Shown: positions 35,202 to 45,072 of the stretch, piece after piece
How positions within the stretch are numbered: the first letter of the stretch is position 1
How the letters are laid out: each line of letters starts with the position of its first letter
DNA from: Konateibacter massiliensis
GTDB taxonomy: Bacteria > Bacillota > Clostridia > Lachnospirales > Lachnospiraceae
DNA: 64,000 nucleotides
Reading direction: 5' to 3'
Assembly (NCBI RefSeq): GCF_900184995.1
Contig: NZ_LT860099.1
Span: 522,269 to 586,268, forward strand
The notes under the pieces: generated by a model
Seen by the model: only the letters and a program-made list of their open reading frames with translations
Told to the model about the DNA's origin: nothing
The model's database searches: none
Program-made: the position numbers and the translations under genes

Positions 35202-35924
35202 ATGAGAGGACTTGGAACAATTATCAATACAGTCGCCGTGATTTTGGGAAGCGGCTTTGGATTATTTTTAAAAAACGGATTAAAGCAAAAGATGCAGGAT
35301 ATCCTGATGCAAACTTGCGGTCTGGCAGTTATCTTTATCGGAATAGCCGGGACGCTTCAGGGCATGATTACGGTTACAGACGGAAAAATTCAGACAAGCG
35401 GCTCCATGCTTTTGATTTTTTCACTTGTTATCGGAGGTATTGTTGGAGAGCTGTTAAATATTGAAAACTTTTTAGATACGCTTGGTGATAAATTAAAAGA
35501 ACTGGCACATGTGAAGGAGGACAATCGTTTTGTGGAGGGGTTTGTCAATACCTCCCTTATTATTTGCGTCGGTGCAATGGCGATTGTGGGTTCTATTCAG
35601 GACGGATTGAGCGGAGATTACTCTATGCTTGCAGCAAAGGCTGTATTGGACTTGGTAATTGTCGTGGTTTTTGCCTCTACATACGGAATCGGGGTTATGT
35701 TTTCAGCAATCCCTATTTTTGTTTATCAGGGCAGCATCACACTTCTTGCTGCGCTTGCAGGTTCCTTTTTGGGAGATCAGCTCATTGCTAATCTTTCCTT
35801 CATCGGCTCTGCCCTTATTTTTTGTGTGGGTGTCAACATCGCCTTTGGGAAAAAATTCAGAGTAGGAAATATGCTTCCGGCATTTTTTATTCCGGTTATA
35901 TATGAAGTGATTTTGCATTTTTAA
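35202..35924 (+). CDS. DUF554 family membrane protein
   Basis: 240 residues with about seven membrane helices. The start GLGTIINTVAVILGSGFGLFLKNGLK and the central FVNTSLIICVGAMAIVGSIQDG match DUF554 (YdfK/YqgA-like) proteins, which are uncharacterised transporters or channels of the cytoplasmic membrane. GGAGGA lies eight bases before the start. It is followed by an aminotransferase 26 nt later, which makes a small-molecule export role possible; this is only context. Confidence 0.88.
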   Translation: MRGLGTIINTVAVILGSGFGLFLKNGLKQKMQDILMQTCGLAVIFIGIAGTLQGMITVTDGKIQTSGSMLLIFSLVIGGIVGELLNIENFLDTLGDKLKELAHVKEDNRFVEGFVNTSLIICVGAMAIVGSIQDGLSGDYSMLAAKAVLDLVIVVVFASTYGIGVMFSAIPIFVYQGSITLLAALAGSFLGDQLIANLSFIGSALIFCVGVNIAFGKKFRVGNMLPAFFIPVIYEVILHF

Positions 35925-35950
35925 TATTATGTGGGTTAGGAGATAGAATT

Positions 35951-37120
35951 ATGGAATTTTCACAGAGAATGGACTACTTTAAGGAGAGTATTTTCACAAG
36001 ACTTCTTGAGATGAAAAATAAGAAGCTTGCAGATGGAGAGAGGGTGATTGACATCAGCATCGGTACGCCGAATATTCCGCCTGCGGACCACATTATGAAG
36101 ACACTTTGCAGTGCGGTGGCTGATAAGAAAAACTATGTCTATGCCATCCAAGACCAAAGTGCTCTGCAAAAAGCAGTAAGCAGTTGGTATGAAAGACGCT
36201 ACGGTGTGTATTTAAATCCTGAAACGGAAATATGTTCTTTGCACGGCTCCCAGGAGGGCTTTGCAAATCTCTCTATGACAATTGTAAATGAGGGAGATAT
36301 TGTGCTTGTGCCGGATCCATGTTACCCCGTATTTGCAGACGGACCGCGTCTTGCCGGAGCCAAGCTTTATTTTATGCCGCAAAAAAAGGAACATGATTAT
36401 CTGATACAATTTTCGGATATTCCAAAGGATATCGCACAAAAAGCCAAATTAATCATTGTATCTTATCCAAACAACCCGACGGCAGCAATAGCACCTGACA
36501 GCTTTTATACAAAGCTTATTGCCTTTGCAAAAGAAAACGATATCATTGTGCTTCACGACAACGCATACAGCGAACTGGTTTTTGACGGCGGGAGCGGAAA
36601 AAGCTTTCTTTCCTATCCGGGAGCCAAGGAGGTCGGGGTGGAATTTAATTCCCTTTCTAAAACGTATGCTCTTGCCGGTGCTAGAATCGGTTTTTGTGTC
36701 GGCAATGCAAAGGTCGTAGAAAACCTAAAAAAGTTGAAATCAAATTTTGATTATGGCATGTTTATCCCGCTTCAGGAGGCAGCAATCACCGCAATTTCCG
36801 GTTCGCAGGAATGTGTGGAAGAGACGAGGAGTTCCTATGAAAGAAGGCGAAATCTTCTCTGTGACGGCTTTCATGCCATCGGCTGGAAGATGGAACGCTC
36901 TAAGGCAACTATGTTTGTCTGGGCTCCGATACCGACACATTATAAAAGTTCCGAGGAATTTGCTGTTGACCTGCTAGACAAAGCAGGTGTGTTAGTGACG
37001 CCCGGCAGTGCTTTCGGTTCCTGCGGGGAAGGTTATGTCAGGATTGCTCTTGTATGCGATGAAGAGGATATTCAATATGCAATTGCACAGGTGAAGAGGA
37101 GTAAAATATTGGAAGGGTGA
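35951..37120 (+). CDS. PLP-dependent class I/II aminotransferase
   Basis: 389 residues. The PLP Schiff-base lysine lies in NSLSKTYALAGARIGF. Phosphate-binding GSQEGFA, the VSYPNNPTAA block and LHDNAYSELVFDGG are fold-type I features, and the C-terminal PGSAFGSCGEGYVRIALV carries the substrate-carboxylate Arg. It resembles LL-diaminopimelate aminotransferase-type (DapL) and alanine-type enzymes of Clostridia; the substrate cannot be settled. It lies behind AGGAG, close after DUF554. Confidence 0.88.
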   Translation: MEFSQRMDYFKESIFTRLLEMKNKKLADGERVIDISIGTPNIPPADHIMKTLCSAVADKKNYVYAIQDQSALQKAVSSWYERRYGVYLNPETEICSLHGSQEGFANLSMTIVNEGDIVLVPDPCYPVFADGPRLAGAKLYFMPQKKEHDYLIQFSDIPKDIAQKAKLIIVSYPNNPTAAIAPDSFYTKLIAFAKENDIIVLHDNAYSELVFDGGSGKSFLSYPGAKEVGVEFNSLSKTYALAGARIGFCVGNAKVVENLKKLKSNFDYGMFIPLQEAAITAISGSQECVEETRSSYERRRNLLCDGFHAIGWKMERSKATMFVWAPIPTHYKSSEEFAVDLLDKAGVLVTPGSAFGSCGEGYVRIALVCDEEDIQYAIAQVKRSKILEG

Positions 37121-37278
37121 AATAATTTTTAGCTCGAAATTACTTATTTTAAATTTATTCCTTTACAATTATAAAATTTTTATAAAATTAATATTAAATA
37201 TTTATTGCCATACTATTAACAACATGTTACACTGGGGGTGTAGTCGATAACTTTTTTTCTCAGATAAGGGGGATACGA

Positions 37279-39147
37279 ATGAATGGAAGTATCAAAAAAG
37301 TTTTACAGACAGTTCTTAGTATGAGTATGGTTTTGACTTTAGCTGCAAATGCAAACGTTTACAATGTGCAGGCAGCACAGGAAAGCCTGTCTTCAAAGGG
37401 AATGTACACAAATCTTTACAACGTGGAGGATTCTTCTTTTGATGACGCAATCTATGTATCGGCAGACGGAACGAGTAATGGAGCAGGAACGTCAAGCAGC
37501 CCGCTGGATTTGGCAAGCGCAATCGCGCAGGCAGCCTCGAAGGATAATGCCACAATTCTTTTAAAATCCGGTACATATAAGTTTACCAGCCAAATTACCA
37601 TTGATAAATCAAACAGCGGTAAGAGCAGCTCCTATAAGGTGCTAAAGGCATGTAAGGGTGCAACCGTTAAACTGGATTTTTCGGGGGAAAGCTACAACAG
37701 CAGTGATACCTCCAAAAATGAGAGAGGAATTCAGCTAAACGGAGATTACTGGTACATAGCAGGCATCACAATTTACGGTGCAGCGGACAACGGAATTATG
37801 GTATCAGGCAGTCACAATGTGATTGAACGGTGTATTTTCGATTCCAACCGTGATTCCGGGCTTCAAATCAGCCGTTCCAGCTCATCCGTAACAAACTACT
37901 CGGACTGGCCAAGCTATAACTACATTATCAATTCGACTGCAAAAAACAACTGTGATCCTGCCACCTATGAAAATGCCGACGGCTTTGCGTCGAAGCTGAC
38001 CTGTGGTGACGGAAACGTGTTCGATGGCTGTATTTCTTATAATAACAGCGATGACGGCTGGGATTTGTATGCCAAAACTGATACGGGAGCGATCGGTGTC
38101 GTAACCATCCAAAACTGCATTGCCATGCGAAACGGTATGACAGAGGACGGAACGACAAAGGATTCCTGTGACGGAAACGGCTTCAAGCTCGGCGGCTCCG
38201 GTGTAGGCACCCCTCACGTTGTCACAAACTGTATTGCAATCCAAAATCTCCATCACGGTTTCACTGACAACAACAATCCAAGTGCGCTTCAAATTACAAA
38301 TTGTACCGCATTTGACAACAACACCGGCGGAAGCAAGAATAATTTCAGCTTATATCGTTGTCTGAACGCCTATGTGGCAAACTGCGTTTCCTATACAACA
38401 AGCAGCACCTCGGACAAATTTGTGAATCTGTCCGCAAAATATCTGGTATATTACAACAGCAGCAAGTGGTACAAGGTTACGGATTTGCAGGTGATGGATA
38501 CCTCTTCCTCAGCAACAAGGGGAACAGTATTATCTACCGGCATTACATCCTCCGACTTTACGAGCACTTCTGTACCGGCAGTAGGAACAGATTTTGACAC
38601 ACTCTGGAGGAATTCAGACGGTACGCTCAACACAAAAGGAGTGGCAATGATTGCAAGCTCAAGCAGCTATGCAGCCTTTTCCAGTGACGGCGGAACAATC
38701 GGCTCCAGATTTTCGGCAAGCAACTCACCGACCCTGCTCACGGTGCCCCACACTAATACGGGCAGCGGCGGAGAAAGTGGCGGCAGTACAGGAGATCCCT
38801 CCGACAGTACATCCTATGTACAAAACTTTACAGAAAGTGGTCTGGAAAGTGATTTCTTTACGATAACAGGAAATCTTTCCACAAGTAAAGGAACCGTGAC
38901 TTACAATGGTTTGACACTGACCACTGCGCTAAAAATTGAGACAAGCACAAATATTTCATTTACGACAAGCAAAGAAGCGGCATTGACCTTGGTATTTAAT
39001 GAGGACTGCAATAAGAAAATAAAAATTGACGGAACCTCTTACAGCATAAGCAACGGCATACTGGAAACCACACTTTCTGCCGGAGCACATACAATTGCCA
39101 AGGAAGATTCGATCAATCTGTATTACATATCGGTCGTGAATAAATAA
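37279..39147 (+). CDS. Secreted pectate lyase, polysaccharide lyase family 9
   Basis: 622 residues. The signal peptide ends near NVQA-AQ (residue about 33). A right-handed parallel beta-helix follows (residues about 55-400), rich in N/C/G turns. PL9 hallmarks are present: the Asp cluster NADGFASKLTCGDGNVF, then DDGWDLYAKTD and the catalytic-lysine segment GNGFKLGG. It cleaves polygalacturonate by beta-elimination with calcium. A Gly/Ser linker (SGGESGGSTG) joins an ~110-residue C-terminal beta module that may bind polysaccharide. It is a single gene with a GGGGG ribosome site and its own terminator. Confidence 0.9.
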   Translation: MNGSIKKVLQTVLSMSMVLTLAANANVYNVQAAQESLSSKGMYTNLYNVEDSSFDDAIYVSADGTSNGAGTSSSPLDLASAIAQAASKDNATILLKSGTYKFTSQITIDKSNSGKSSSYKVLKACKGATVKLDFSGESYNSSDTSKNERGIQLNGDYWYIAGITIYGAADNGIMVSGSHNVIERCIFDSNRDSGLQISRSSSSVTNYSDWPSYNYIINSTAKNNCDPATYENADGFASKLTCGDGNVFDGCISYNNSDDGWDLYAKTDTGAIGVVTIQNCIAMRNGMTEDGTTKDSCDGNGFKLGGSGVGTPHVVTNCIAIQNLHHGFTDNNNPSALQITNCTAFDNNTGGSKNNFSLYRCLNAYVANCVSYTTSSTSDKFVNLSAKYLVYYNSSKWYKVTDLQVMDTSSSATRGTVLSTGITSSDFTSTSVPAVGTDFDTLWRNSDGTLNTKGVAMIASSSSYAAFSSDGGTIGSRFSASNSPTLLTVPHTNTGSGGESGGSTGDPSDSTSYVQNFTESGLESDFFTITGNLSTSKGTVTYNGLTLTTALKIETSTNISFTTSKEAALTLVFNEDCNKKIKIDGTSYSISNGILETTLSAGAHTIAKEDSINLYYISVVNK

Positions 39148-39190
39148 AGACAGCTTACAATTGTAGACACAGAAGAATAACCTATATAAG

Positions 39191-39229
39191 ACACTGTCAT
39201 AAAGTACCTAGCTTTATGGCAGTGTTTTT
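39191..39229 (+). terminator. Terminator after the pectate lyase gene
   Basis: ACACTGTCATAAAG pairs with CTTTATGGCAGTGT (one G-T pair) followed by TTTTA. Confidence 0.85.
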
Positions 39230-39612
39230 ATTATCCGGGAAATTCTGCTTTTTAGTACTATTGCACAAAGCATATTTGTTTTCAAAAAGAAAACTAGTGA
39301 AATAAATATCACAAATTATCAAAAAATCATGTTTCTTCGTATTTTTTTAAATACAATATACAATTTCTAGAATCCAAATTCGTTTTTATTGCATGGAAAA
39401 ATCTTGAACCTCTCTATTCCACCCAAACGAAAACAGCGCAAAACCGAGAAATGACGTAATTTTTGTTAATAATTAAACAGTCGTGACAACTTTTCTATGA
39501 CTACGTTAATTATACATCAATACTGTTAATTAAAAGACTATTGTTTCGAAAGCGTTGCTTTATTGATATAATATTATTAATAAACGCAACGCAATACGGA
39601 GGTGTAATCAAT
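39230..39612 (+). promoter_or_regulatory. Long leader upstream of the rnf operon, with Rex-like site and inverted repeat
   Basis: No gene is seen in this 383-nt AT-rich stretch. TTGTTAATAATTAAACAG at 39463-39480 matches the Rex consensus TTGTTAAnnnnTTAACAA at 12 of 14 defined positions, a plausible redox operator. GCGTTGCTTTATT (39552-39564) and AATAAACGCAACGC (39579-39592) form a near-perfect inverted repeat (one extra base) enclosing a TATAAT box (39567-39572), as expected for a repressor site over the -10. Confidence 0.45.
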
Positions 39613-40023
39613 ATGAAAACGGCTGAAGGAATCGTCATTGAGGTAGTTGGAAATACTGCCAGAATTAAGGTCGGCAAACATAATGATTGTCAAAATTGTG
39701 GAGCTTGTCCGGGAAGCAATTCTGTGGTTGTAAGTGCAAAAAATCCACAGGGCGCAAAACCGGGACAGAGAGTAATTTTTGAAGTAAAAGAAACAAATGC
39801 CCTTATCGCTGCATTTATAGTATTCATTTTCCCGCTTATCGGGATTTTAGTCGGAGTACTGTTAGGCGGCCTCATTGGACAGCTCGCTGGTGGCTTTCAC
39901 GTTGGTTTTCAGGTAATTGGAGGAGTAGTCATGTTTGCCCTTTCCGTTATCGGTATAAAACTGTTTGATCATTATGCAAATAACAACGAAAAAGCCAAAC
40001 CTTCCATTTTAAAAATATTATAA
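39613..40023 (+). CDS. rseC: RseC/MucC-family protein of the Rnf operon
   Basis: 136 residues from ATG 39613, chosen for CGGAGGTG upstream; a longer reading adds only leader. The N-terminal Cys cluster CQNCGACPG is followed by a beta region (VVVSAKNPQGAKPGQRVIF). Two membrane helices follow (ALIAAFIVFIFPLIGILVGVL and a later one). RseC proteins are associated with SoxR reduction in Escherichia coli and head rnf operons in many Clostridia, where they are thought to help maturation or electron transfer. It is first in the operon. Confidence 0.88.
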   Translation: MKTAEGIVIEVVGNTARIKVGKHNDCQNCGACPGSNSVVVSAKNPQGAKPGQRVIFEVKETNALIAAFIVFIFPLIGILVGVLLGGLIGQLAGGFHVGFQVIGGVVMFALSVIGIKLFDHYANNNEKAKPSILKIL

Positions 40024-40049
40024 GAATATAAATTACGAGGTGATTGCAA

Positions 40050-41369
40050 ATGTTAAAAGGTTTTCTGGGGGGAATTCACCCTGCGGACGGTAAGAAAATT
40101 ACGGCGGAAAAAGCGATTGAAGTGGCTCCACTTCCGCAAAAAGCCATTATTCCAATGAGGCAGCACATCGGAGTAGCCTGTTCTCCGAGTGTAGCAGTGG
40201 GAGATTTGGTGAAAAAAGGGCAGGTAATTGCGCGAAGTGAGGCATTTGTTTCAAGCCCGATTCATGCTTCTATATCAGGAAAGATAGTTGCCATCGGTGA
40301 TTACCCTCATACGTCAGGAACGGATTGTCCGTCAGTCGTAATAGAGAGCGATGGTTTGGATGAATGGGCGGAAGGAATCCCGTTTAACAGAGATTGGAAG
40401 AGCCTGAACCAAAAAGAACTTATGGATATTATCAAGGAAGCAGGAATTGTCGGAATGGGCGGAGCTACGTTCCCTACCCATATCAAACTTTCTCCTGCTC
40501 CTGAAAAAAAGATTGATACCTTCATCCTAAATGCCGCAGAATGCGAGCCGTATCTAAATGCAGATTATCGCATGATGTTGGAATATTCAAGACGCATTGT
40601 GACAGGTGTCAAAATCGCAATGAAGATGCTCGGTGTAACCGATGCCTTTATTGGAATTGAGGATAACAAGCCTCAGGCAGTAAGAGCGATGAAGGAAGCG
40701 TTTCAGGGTACAAATGTCCAGATTGCTTCCCTGCCTACAAAATACCCGCAGGGTGCGGAAAAAATGCTGATTAAGGCACTGACAAACCGTGAGGTACCAA
40801 TCGGCGGTCTTCCGGCAGACATTGGCGTGGTTGTGCAAAACGTAGGAACTGTAATCGCAATCTGCGATGCCGTGGAGCACGGTATTCCGCTTATTGAGAG
40901 AGTGGCAACTGTTTCCGGCGATGCCATTAAGGAGCCGAAGAATTTATTGCTGAGAATCGGAACAACCTTTCAGGAGGCAATTGATTTTTGCGGAGGATTT
41001 AGCAAAACCCCTGAGAAAATTATCATGGGCGGACCGATGATGGGCTTTGCACAGTCTACATTAGATGTTCCGGTAATCAAGGGTGTCTCCGGTATTTTGG
41101 CGTTGAGCCATTCGGTTGTAAATTCCGGTGATGAGCATCCTTGTATCCGCTGCGGAAGCTGCGTGGAGGTCTGTCCGATGGGCTTAGTGCCGAGTATGTT
41201 AAGTATTTTAGGAGAGCGCAACAAATATGAAAAAGCAAAAGAAGAGTATGACCTATTTAACTGTATTGAATGCGGAAGCTGCGTTTATGTCTGTCCTGCC
41301 AAGAGAAATATCGTCCAGTATATCAGATTTTCCAAGGCACAGGTTGCGGCTCATCCGCCTAAGAAATAG
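40050..41369 (+). CDS. rnfC: Rnf complex subunit C
   Basis: 439 residues from ATG 40050 (ACGAGGTGATT upstream). The N-terminal RnfC barrel (GGIHPADGKKIT), then the NADH/FMN-binding Rossmann segment GMGGATFPTHIKLSP, then two [4Fe-4S] motifs, CIRCGSCVEVCP and CIECGSCVYVCP. RnfC is the cytoplasmic NADH-dehydrogenase module of the ferredoxin:NAD+ oxidoreductase, which moves Na+ or H+ across the membrane. The gene order C-D-G-E-A-B is the usual one. Confidence 0.97.
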   Translation: MLKGFLGGIHPADGKKITAEKAIEVAPLPQKAIIPMRQHIGVACSPSVAVGDLVKKGQVIARSEAFVSSPIHASISGKIVAIGDYPHTSGTDCPSVVIESDGLDEWAEGIPFNRDWKSLNQKELMDIIKEAGIVGMGGATFPTHIKLSPAPEKKIDTFILNAAECEPYLNADYRMMLEYSRRIVTGVKIAMKMLGVTDAFIGIEDNKPQAVRAMKEAFQGTNVQIASLPTKYPQGAEKMLIKALTNREVPIGGLPADIGVVVQNVGTVIAICDAVEHGIPLIERVATVSGDAIKEPKNLLLRIGTTFQEAIDFCGGFSKTPEKIIMGGPMMGFAQSTLDVPVIKGVSGILALSHSVVNSGDEHPCIRCGSCVEVCPMGLVPSMLSILGERNKYEKAKEEYDLFNCIECGSCVYVCPAKRNIVQYIRFSKAQVAAHPPKK

Positions 41370-41383
41370 GAGGGGGTGAAGGT

Positions 41384-42394
41384 ATGGATACGCAAATGAA
41401 AGAAACTAACACAATATATACCGTCTCAGCTTCACCGCATGTCCGTTGTGAAGAGACAATATCAAAAATCATGTGGAGAGTAAATTTTGCACTGGCACCG
41501 GCAGCAATTTTTGGAATTATACATTTCGGATTGCCTGCGCTGATTAACATCATAGTGGCAATTGTTTCTGCAATCGCCGCAGAATATGCGGTACAAAAGA
41601 TTAGAAAGGTTCGTATTACAGCATTTGACGGAAGTGCCTGTCTTACCGGTCTGCTGCTTGCCATGTGTGTTCCGCCGAGCCTTCCGCCTTATATGATGGC
41701 AATCGGAAGCGCAATTGCAATTGTGATTGCAAAACATTCTATGGGTGGCTTGGGCTACAATATTTTCAATCCGGCACATATCGGAAGAGCGGCGCTCATG
41801 GTATCCTGGCCAGTGGCAATGACAGGCTGGAGCACCATGCAGACGAAGGTTGATGCGGTAAGTTCTGCTACGCCACTTGGTATTTTAAAGGAACAGGGCT
41901 ATGGAAGTCTTTTAGATATCTTTGGAAGCAAAAGCAATTTATATCAGGCAATGCTTTTTGGAAACCGAAACGGAAGTATCGGAGAGACCTGTACCGTACT
42001 TTTGATACTTGGCGGTATCTACCTGATTTATAAGGGTTACATAAAATGGGAGATTCCTGTAGTTATGATAGGAACGGTCGGTATTTTGACATGGGTTTTC
42101 GGACCGGATGGATTGTTTACGGGAGACCCGGTTTTCCATATGATGGCAGGAGGACTTATCCTCGGCGCTTTCTTTATGGCAACTGATATGGTGACAATTC
42201 CGATTACAAAACTCGGACAGATTATTTTCGCAGTAGGTGCCGGTATGCTTACCGTATTAATCCGATTAAAGGGCGGATATCCGGAAGGTGTCTGTTATTC
42301 CATTCTTTTGATGAACTGTATTACACCGTTGATTGACCTTGCAATCAAGCCAAAAAGATTCGGTGCAAAGGAGGTAATAAAATGGCAGAAGTAA
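41384..42394 (+). CDS. rnfD: Rnf complex subunit D
   Basis: 336 residues, about ten membrane helices. The covalent FMN site is seen in VDAVSSATPLGIL (the S-A-T flavinylation motif, Thr modified by ApbE). FNPAHIGRAALM and the LKGGYPEGVCYSILLMNC loop are family blocks. It overlaps rnfG by 13 nt. RnfD forms part of the ion-conducting membrane core. Confidence 0.96.
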   Translation: MDTQMKETNTIYTVSASPHVRCEETISKIMWRVNFALAPAAIFGIIHFGLPALINIIVAIVSAIAAEYAVQKIRKVRITAFDGSACLTGLLLAMCVPPSLPPYMMAIGSAIAIVIAKHSMGGLGYNIFNPAHIGRAALMVSWPVAMTGWSTMQTKVDAVSSATPLGILKEQGYGSLLDIFGSKSNLYQAMLFGNRNGSIGETCTVLLILGGIYLIYKGYIKWEIPVVMIGTVGILTWVFGPDGLFTGDPVFHMMAGGLILGAFFMATDMVTIPITKLGQIIFAVGAGMLTVLIRLKGGYPEGVCYSILLMNCITPLIDLAIKPKRFGAKEVIKWQK

Positions 42395-42975
42395 CAAAAA
42401 GCGAAGCGCATCATGACGAAGCACATGTCCAAAAAGAATACACCATTCTTCAGGTTGCTTTAAACCTGGCGATAGTCTGTATCGTTTCCGGACTAATCAT
42501 CGCAGTTACTTATTTTATTACTGCACCGATTGCTCTGCAAAAAAATGCCGAGTTGGAAAAACAGGCAATGCAAAATCTGGTGGAGGATGCCACTGACTTT
42601 GTGGAGGTTACGGATAAAGCAGATTGGTATGCCGCTCAAAAAAGCGGAGAGACCATCGCTTATATCGTTCCTGCTGAAATCAAGGGCTATGGCGGAATTA
42701 TCTCCATGCTGGTTGCTGTTTCCATCGAGGACAGAGTACTGGACTATAAAATATTATCGGCAAACGAGACGCCGGGACTCGGCGACAATGCTTCCAAGCT
42801 GCCTTTTAGAAGCCAGTTTGAAGGAAAGATAGCGGCCGCCCTCGTTGTGACGAAGGATAAATCAAACACTCAAAACATTCAGGCATTGACCGGAGCCACC
42901 ATTACCTCAGAAGCGGTGACAAAAGCAGTCAGGACCGCACAAGAGAGTGTAGTTGCGTATATGGGAGGTAATTGA
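42382..42975 (+). CDS. rnfG: Rnf complex subunit G
   Basis: 197 residues. One N-terminal membrane helix (LNLAIVCIVSGLIIAVTYFI) anchors an extracytoplasmic FMN-binding domain. NETPGLGDNA and the C-terminal flavinylation motif LTGATITSEAV (FMN on the Thr of S/T-G-A-T) are intact, matching the apbE gene downstream. The charged N-terminal 20 residues stay in the cytosol. It overlaps rnfD. Confidence 0.96.
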   Translation: MAEVTKSEAHHDEAHVQKEYTILQVALNLAIVCIVSGLIIAVTYFITAPIALQKNAELEKQAMQNLVEDATDFVEVTDKADWYAAQKSGETIAYIVPAEIKGYGGIISMLVAVSIEDRVLDYKILSANETPGLGDNASKLPFRSQFEGKIAAALVVTKDKSNTQNIQALTGATITSEAVTKAVRTAQESVVAYMGGN

Positions 42976-42976
42976 G

Positions 42977-43597
42977 ATGAAAGAACTATGGAAAATTTTT
43001 TATAAGGGCTTGTTTGACGAGAACCCGATTTTTCGACTGGCTTTAAGTCTTTGCCCTGCACTTGCAGTTACGACAACGGCACAAAACGCGTTGACAATGG
43101 GTTTGTCCGTACTCTTTGTTATCACAAGCAACAACATTGCGGTGTCTTTGACACGAAAGTTTGTAAATCCAAAGGTACGTGTTCCTGTTTACATAACATT
43201 TATAGCGACGATTGTAACGGTACTGCAGCTTTTATTGCAGGCGTTCTTCCCGCATCTGTATCAGGCACTTGGAATTTATTTATCACTCATCGTAGTATTT
43301 GCAATTATTTTGGCGAGAGCCGAAGTGTTTGCTTCCAAAAACAAGGTTATTCCATCTATTTTTGACGGACTTGGAATGGGAGCTGGTTTTACAATTGCAA
43401 TGCTCTCCATCGGAATTATCCGTGAGCTGCTTGGCAACGGAACAATATTTGGCATTACGATATTAGGTTCTTGGTATAATCCGGCATTGATTATGATTTT
43501 ACCGCCGGGCGCATTTATGTTAATCGGTTATATGATTGGCGCAATCAAGCTATGGGATGAGAGAAAAGCAAAAAAACTGAAAGGACGTGAGGTATAA
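42977..43597 (+). CDS. rnfE: Rnf complex subunit E
   Basis: 206 residues from ATG 42977, one base after the rnfG stop; a further-upstream start is less likely because GGGAGGTAATTGAG precedes this one. Six membrane helices, with the LCPALAVTTTAQNALTMGL block and Cys near residue 25 that help coordinate the membrane iron-sulfur centre with RnfA. The stop shares a base with the rnfA start (TAATG). Confidence 0.96.
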   Translation: MKELWKIFYKGLFDENPIFRLALSLCPALAVTTTAQNALTMGLSVLFVITSNNIAVSLTRKFVNPKVRVPVYITFIATIVTVLQLLLQAFFPHLYQALGIYLSLIVVFAIILARAEVFASKNKVIPSIFDGLGMGAGFTIAMLSIGIIRELLGNGTIFGITILGSWYNPALIMILPPGAFMLIGYMIGAIKLWDERKAKKLKGREV

Positions 43598-44178
43598 TGG
43601 CAGCGTATATTACTCTATTTTTAAGTGCGGCAGTTGTAAACAACTTCGTATTAACCCGATTTTTAGGCTTATGTATCTTCTTTGGTGTTTCCAAAAGCTT
43701 AAAAGCGTCCGTGGGAATGGGAATGGCGGTTACCTCAGTTATCACCTTAAGCTCCATGCTTGCATGGGTTGTTTATAACTTTGTACTGCGTCCGTTCAAT
43801 CTGGAATTTTTGAAAACAGTTGTCTTTGTACTGCTTATTGCGAGCTTTGTTCAGCTCTTGGAAATGATCATCAAAAAGCAGGCGCCGGCGCTTTACAATA
43901 TGTGGGGAATTTATCTTGTTCTTATCGCAACAAACTGTGTTGTACTTGGTGTTCCTCTTCTAAATGCAGAATCAAACTTTAATTTTGTGACAAGTGTTGT
44001 AAATGCATTTGGTTCCGGTGTAGGTTTTGCACTTGCCATTGTACTGATGTCAAGTATTCGTGAAAAATTAGTGGATGCGGACGTTCCTAAGTCACTGGAG
44101 GGCTCTGGTGTAGCGTTTATTCTAGCCGGCATGCTCGCCTTAGCATTTCTTGGTTTTTCCGGTATGATCGCAGTCTAA
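43597..44178 (+). CDS. rnfA: Rnf complex subunit A
   Basis: 193 residues, six helices. Opening AAYITLFLSAAVVNNFVLTRFLGLC carries the conserved Cys near residue 25. TNCVVLGVPLL is the second conserved cysteine loop. RnfA and RnfE are inverted-topology paralogues that hold an intramembrane [2Fe-2S] centre. Its start is coupled to the rnfE stop. Confidence 0.97.
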   Translation: MAAYITLFLSAAVVNNFVLTRFLGLCIFFGVSKSLKASVGMGMAVTSVITLSSMLAWVVYNFVLRPFNLEFLKTVVFVLLIASFVQLLEMIIKKQAPALYNMWGIYLVLIATNCVVLGVPLLNAESNFNFVTSVVNAFGSGVGFALAIVLMSSIREKLVDADVPKSLEGSGVAFILAGMLALAFLGFSGMIAV

Positions 44179-44190
44179 AGGAGGCAGAAT

Positions 44191-45003
44191 ATGGAAATTG
44201 CAATTATGGTTTTAGCTGTAATGGCGGGGGTTGGAGTAGCATTTGGTTTTATTCTTGCCTTTGTAAATAAAAAGTTTTCAATTGAAGTAAATCCGTTGAT
44301 TCATATTGTAGAGGATGTACTTCCGAAGGGACAGTGCGGTGCCTGTGGTTATGCGGGCTGTGCCGCTTATGCGGAAGCTGTCGTGTTAAACCCTGACGTA
44401 GCACCCAACTTATGTGTACCGGGTAAGGACGCGGTAGCGGCGGTAGTGGCAGAGCTGACCGGAAAAGCAAGCGCTGCAATGGAGCCTAAAATTGCCCATG
44501 TCAAATGCTATGGCACAAAAAGTAATGCGGTGTTAAGCTATGAGTACAAGGGAATTTCGGACTGTATCGCTGCAAATCTGGTTCAGGGCGGTCCAAAAGG
44601 CTGTAAATATGGCTGTCTTGGCTTTGGAACCTGCGTAAAGACCTGTCCGTTTGATGCCATGAGTATGAGTGAGGAAGGACTTCCAATTATTGACCCAGAT
44701 GTCTGTACCGGCTGCGGAGCATGTGAAGCTGTCTGTCCTAAAAAGGTCATTGATTTGGTTCCGCTAAATGCCCCTGTCTTAGTAAACTGTAACTCAAAGG
44801 CAAAGGGTGCCGCTGCGAAAAAGCTTTGTTCTGTTGCATGTCTTGGCTGTGGTATCTGTGCGAAAAACTGTCCGCATGGGGCAATCAGGATTGAGAACAA
44901 TCTTGCAATTGTCGATACAAAAATATGCAAAGAACAGTGTACCGAGGTTACTTGTACCGCAAAATGTCCGACTAAAGCAATTGAGATGTTAATTGCGAAT
45001 TAA
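44191..45003 (+). CDS. rnfB: Rnf complex subunit B
   Basis: 270 residues. One N-terminal membrane helix is followed by the RnfB four-cysteine cluster (GQCGACGYAGCAAYAEAV) and then several ferredoxin-type motifs: CLGFGTCVKTCPF, CTGCGACEAVCP, CLGCGICAKNCP and CKEQCTEVTCTAKCP. RnfB accepts electrons from reduced ferredoxin at the cytoplasmic face. It is last of the six rnf genes. A hairpin at 45073-45095 lies before apbE. Confidence 0.97.
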   Translation: MEIAIMVLAVMAGVGVAFGFILAFVNKKFSIEVNPLIHIVEDVLPKGQCGACGYAGCAAYAEAVVLNPDVAPNLCVPGKDAVAAVVAELTGKASAAMEPKIAHVKCYGTKSNAVLSYEYKGISDCIAANLVQGGPKGCKYGCLGFGTCVKTCPFDAMSMSEEGLPIIDPDVCTGCGACEAVCPKKVIDLVPLNAPVLVNCNSKAKGAAAKKLCSVACLGCGICAKNCPHGAIRIENNLAIVDTKICKEQCTEVTCTAKCPTKAIEMLIAN

Positions 45004-45072
45004 ATTTACTTGCAAATTTAATTGTCATATTTTAAAATATTAAATATTGGAGTGTCTAAAGATACATTTCCT

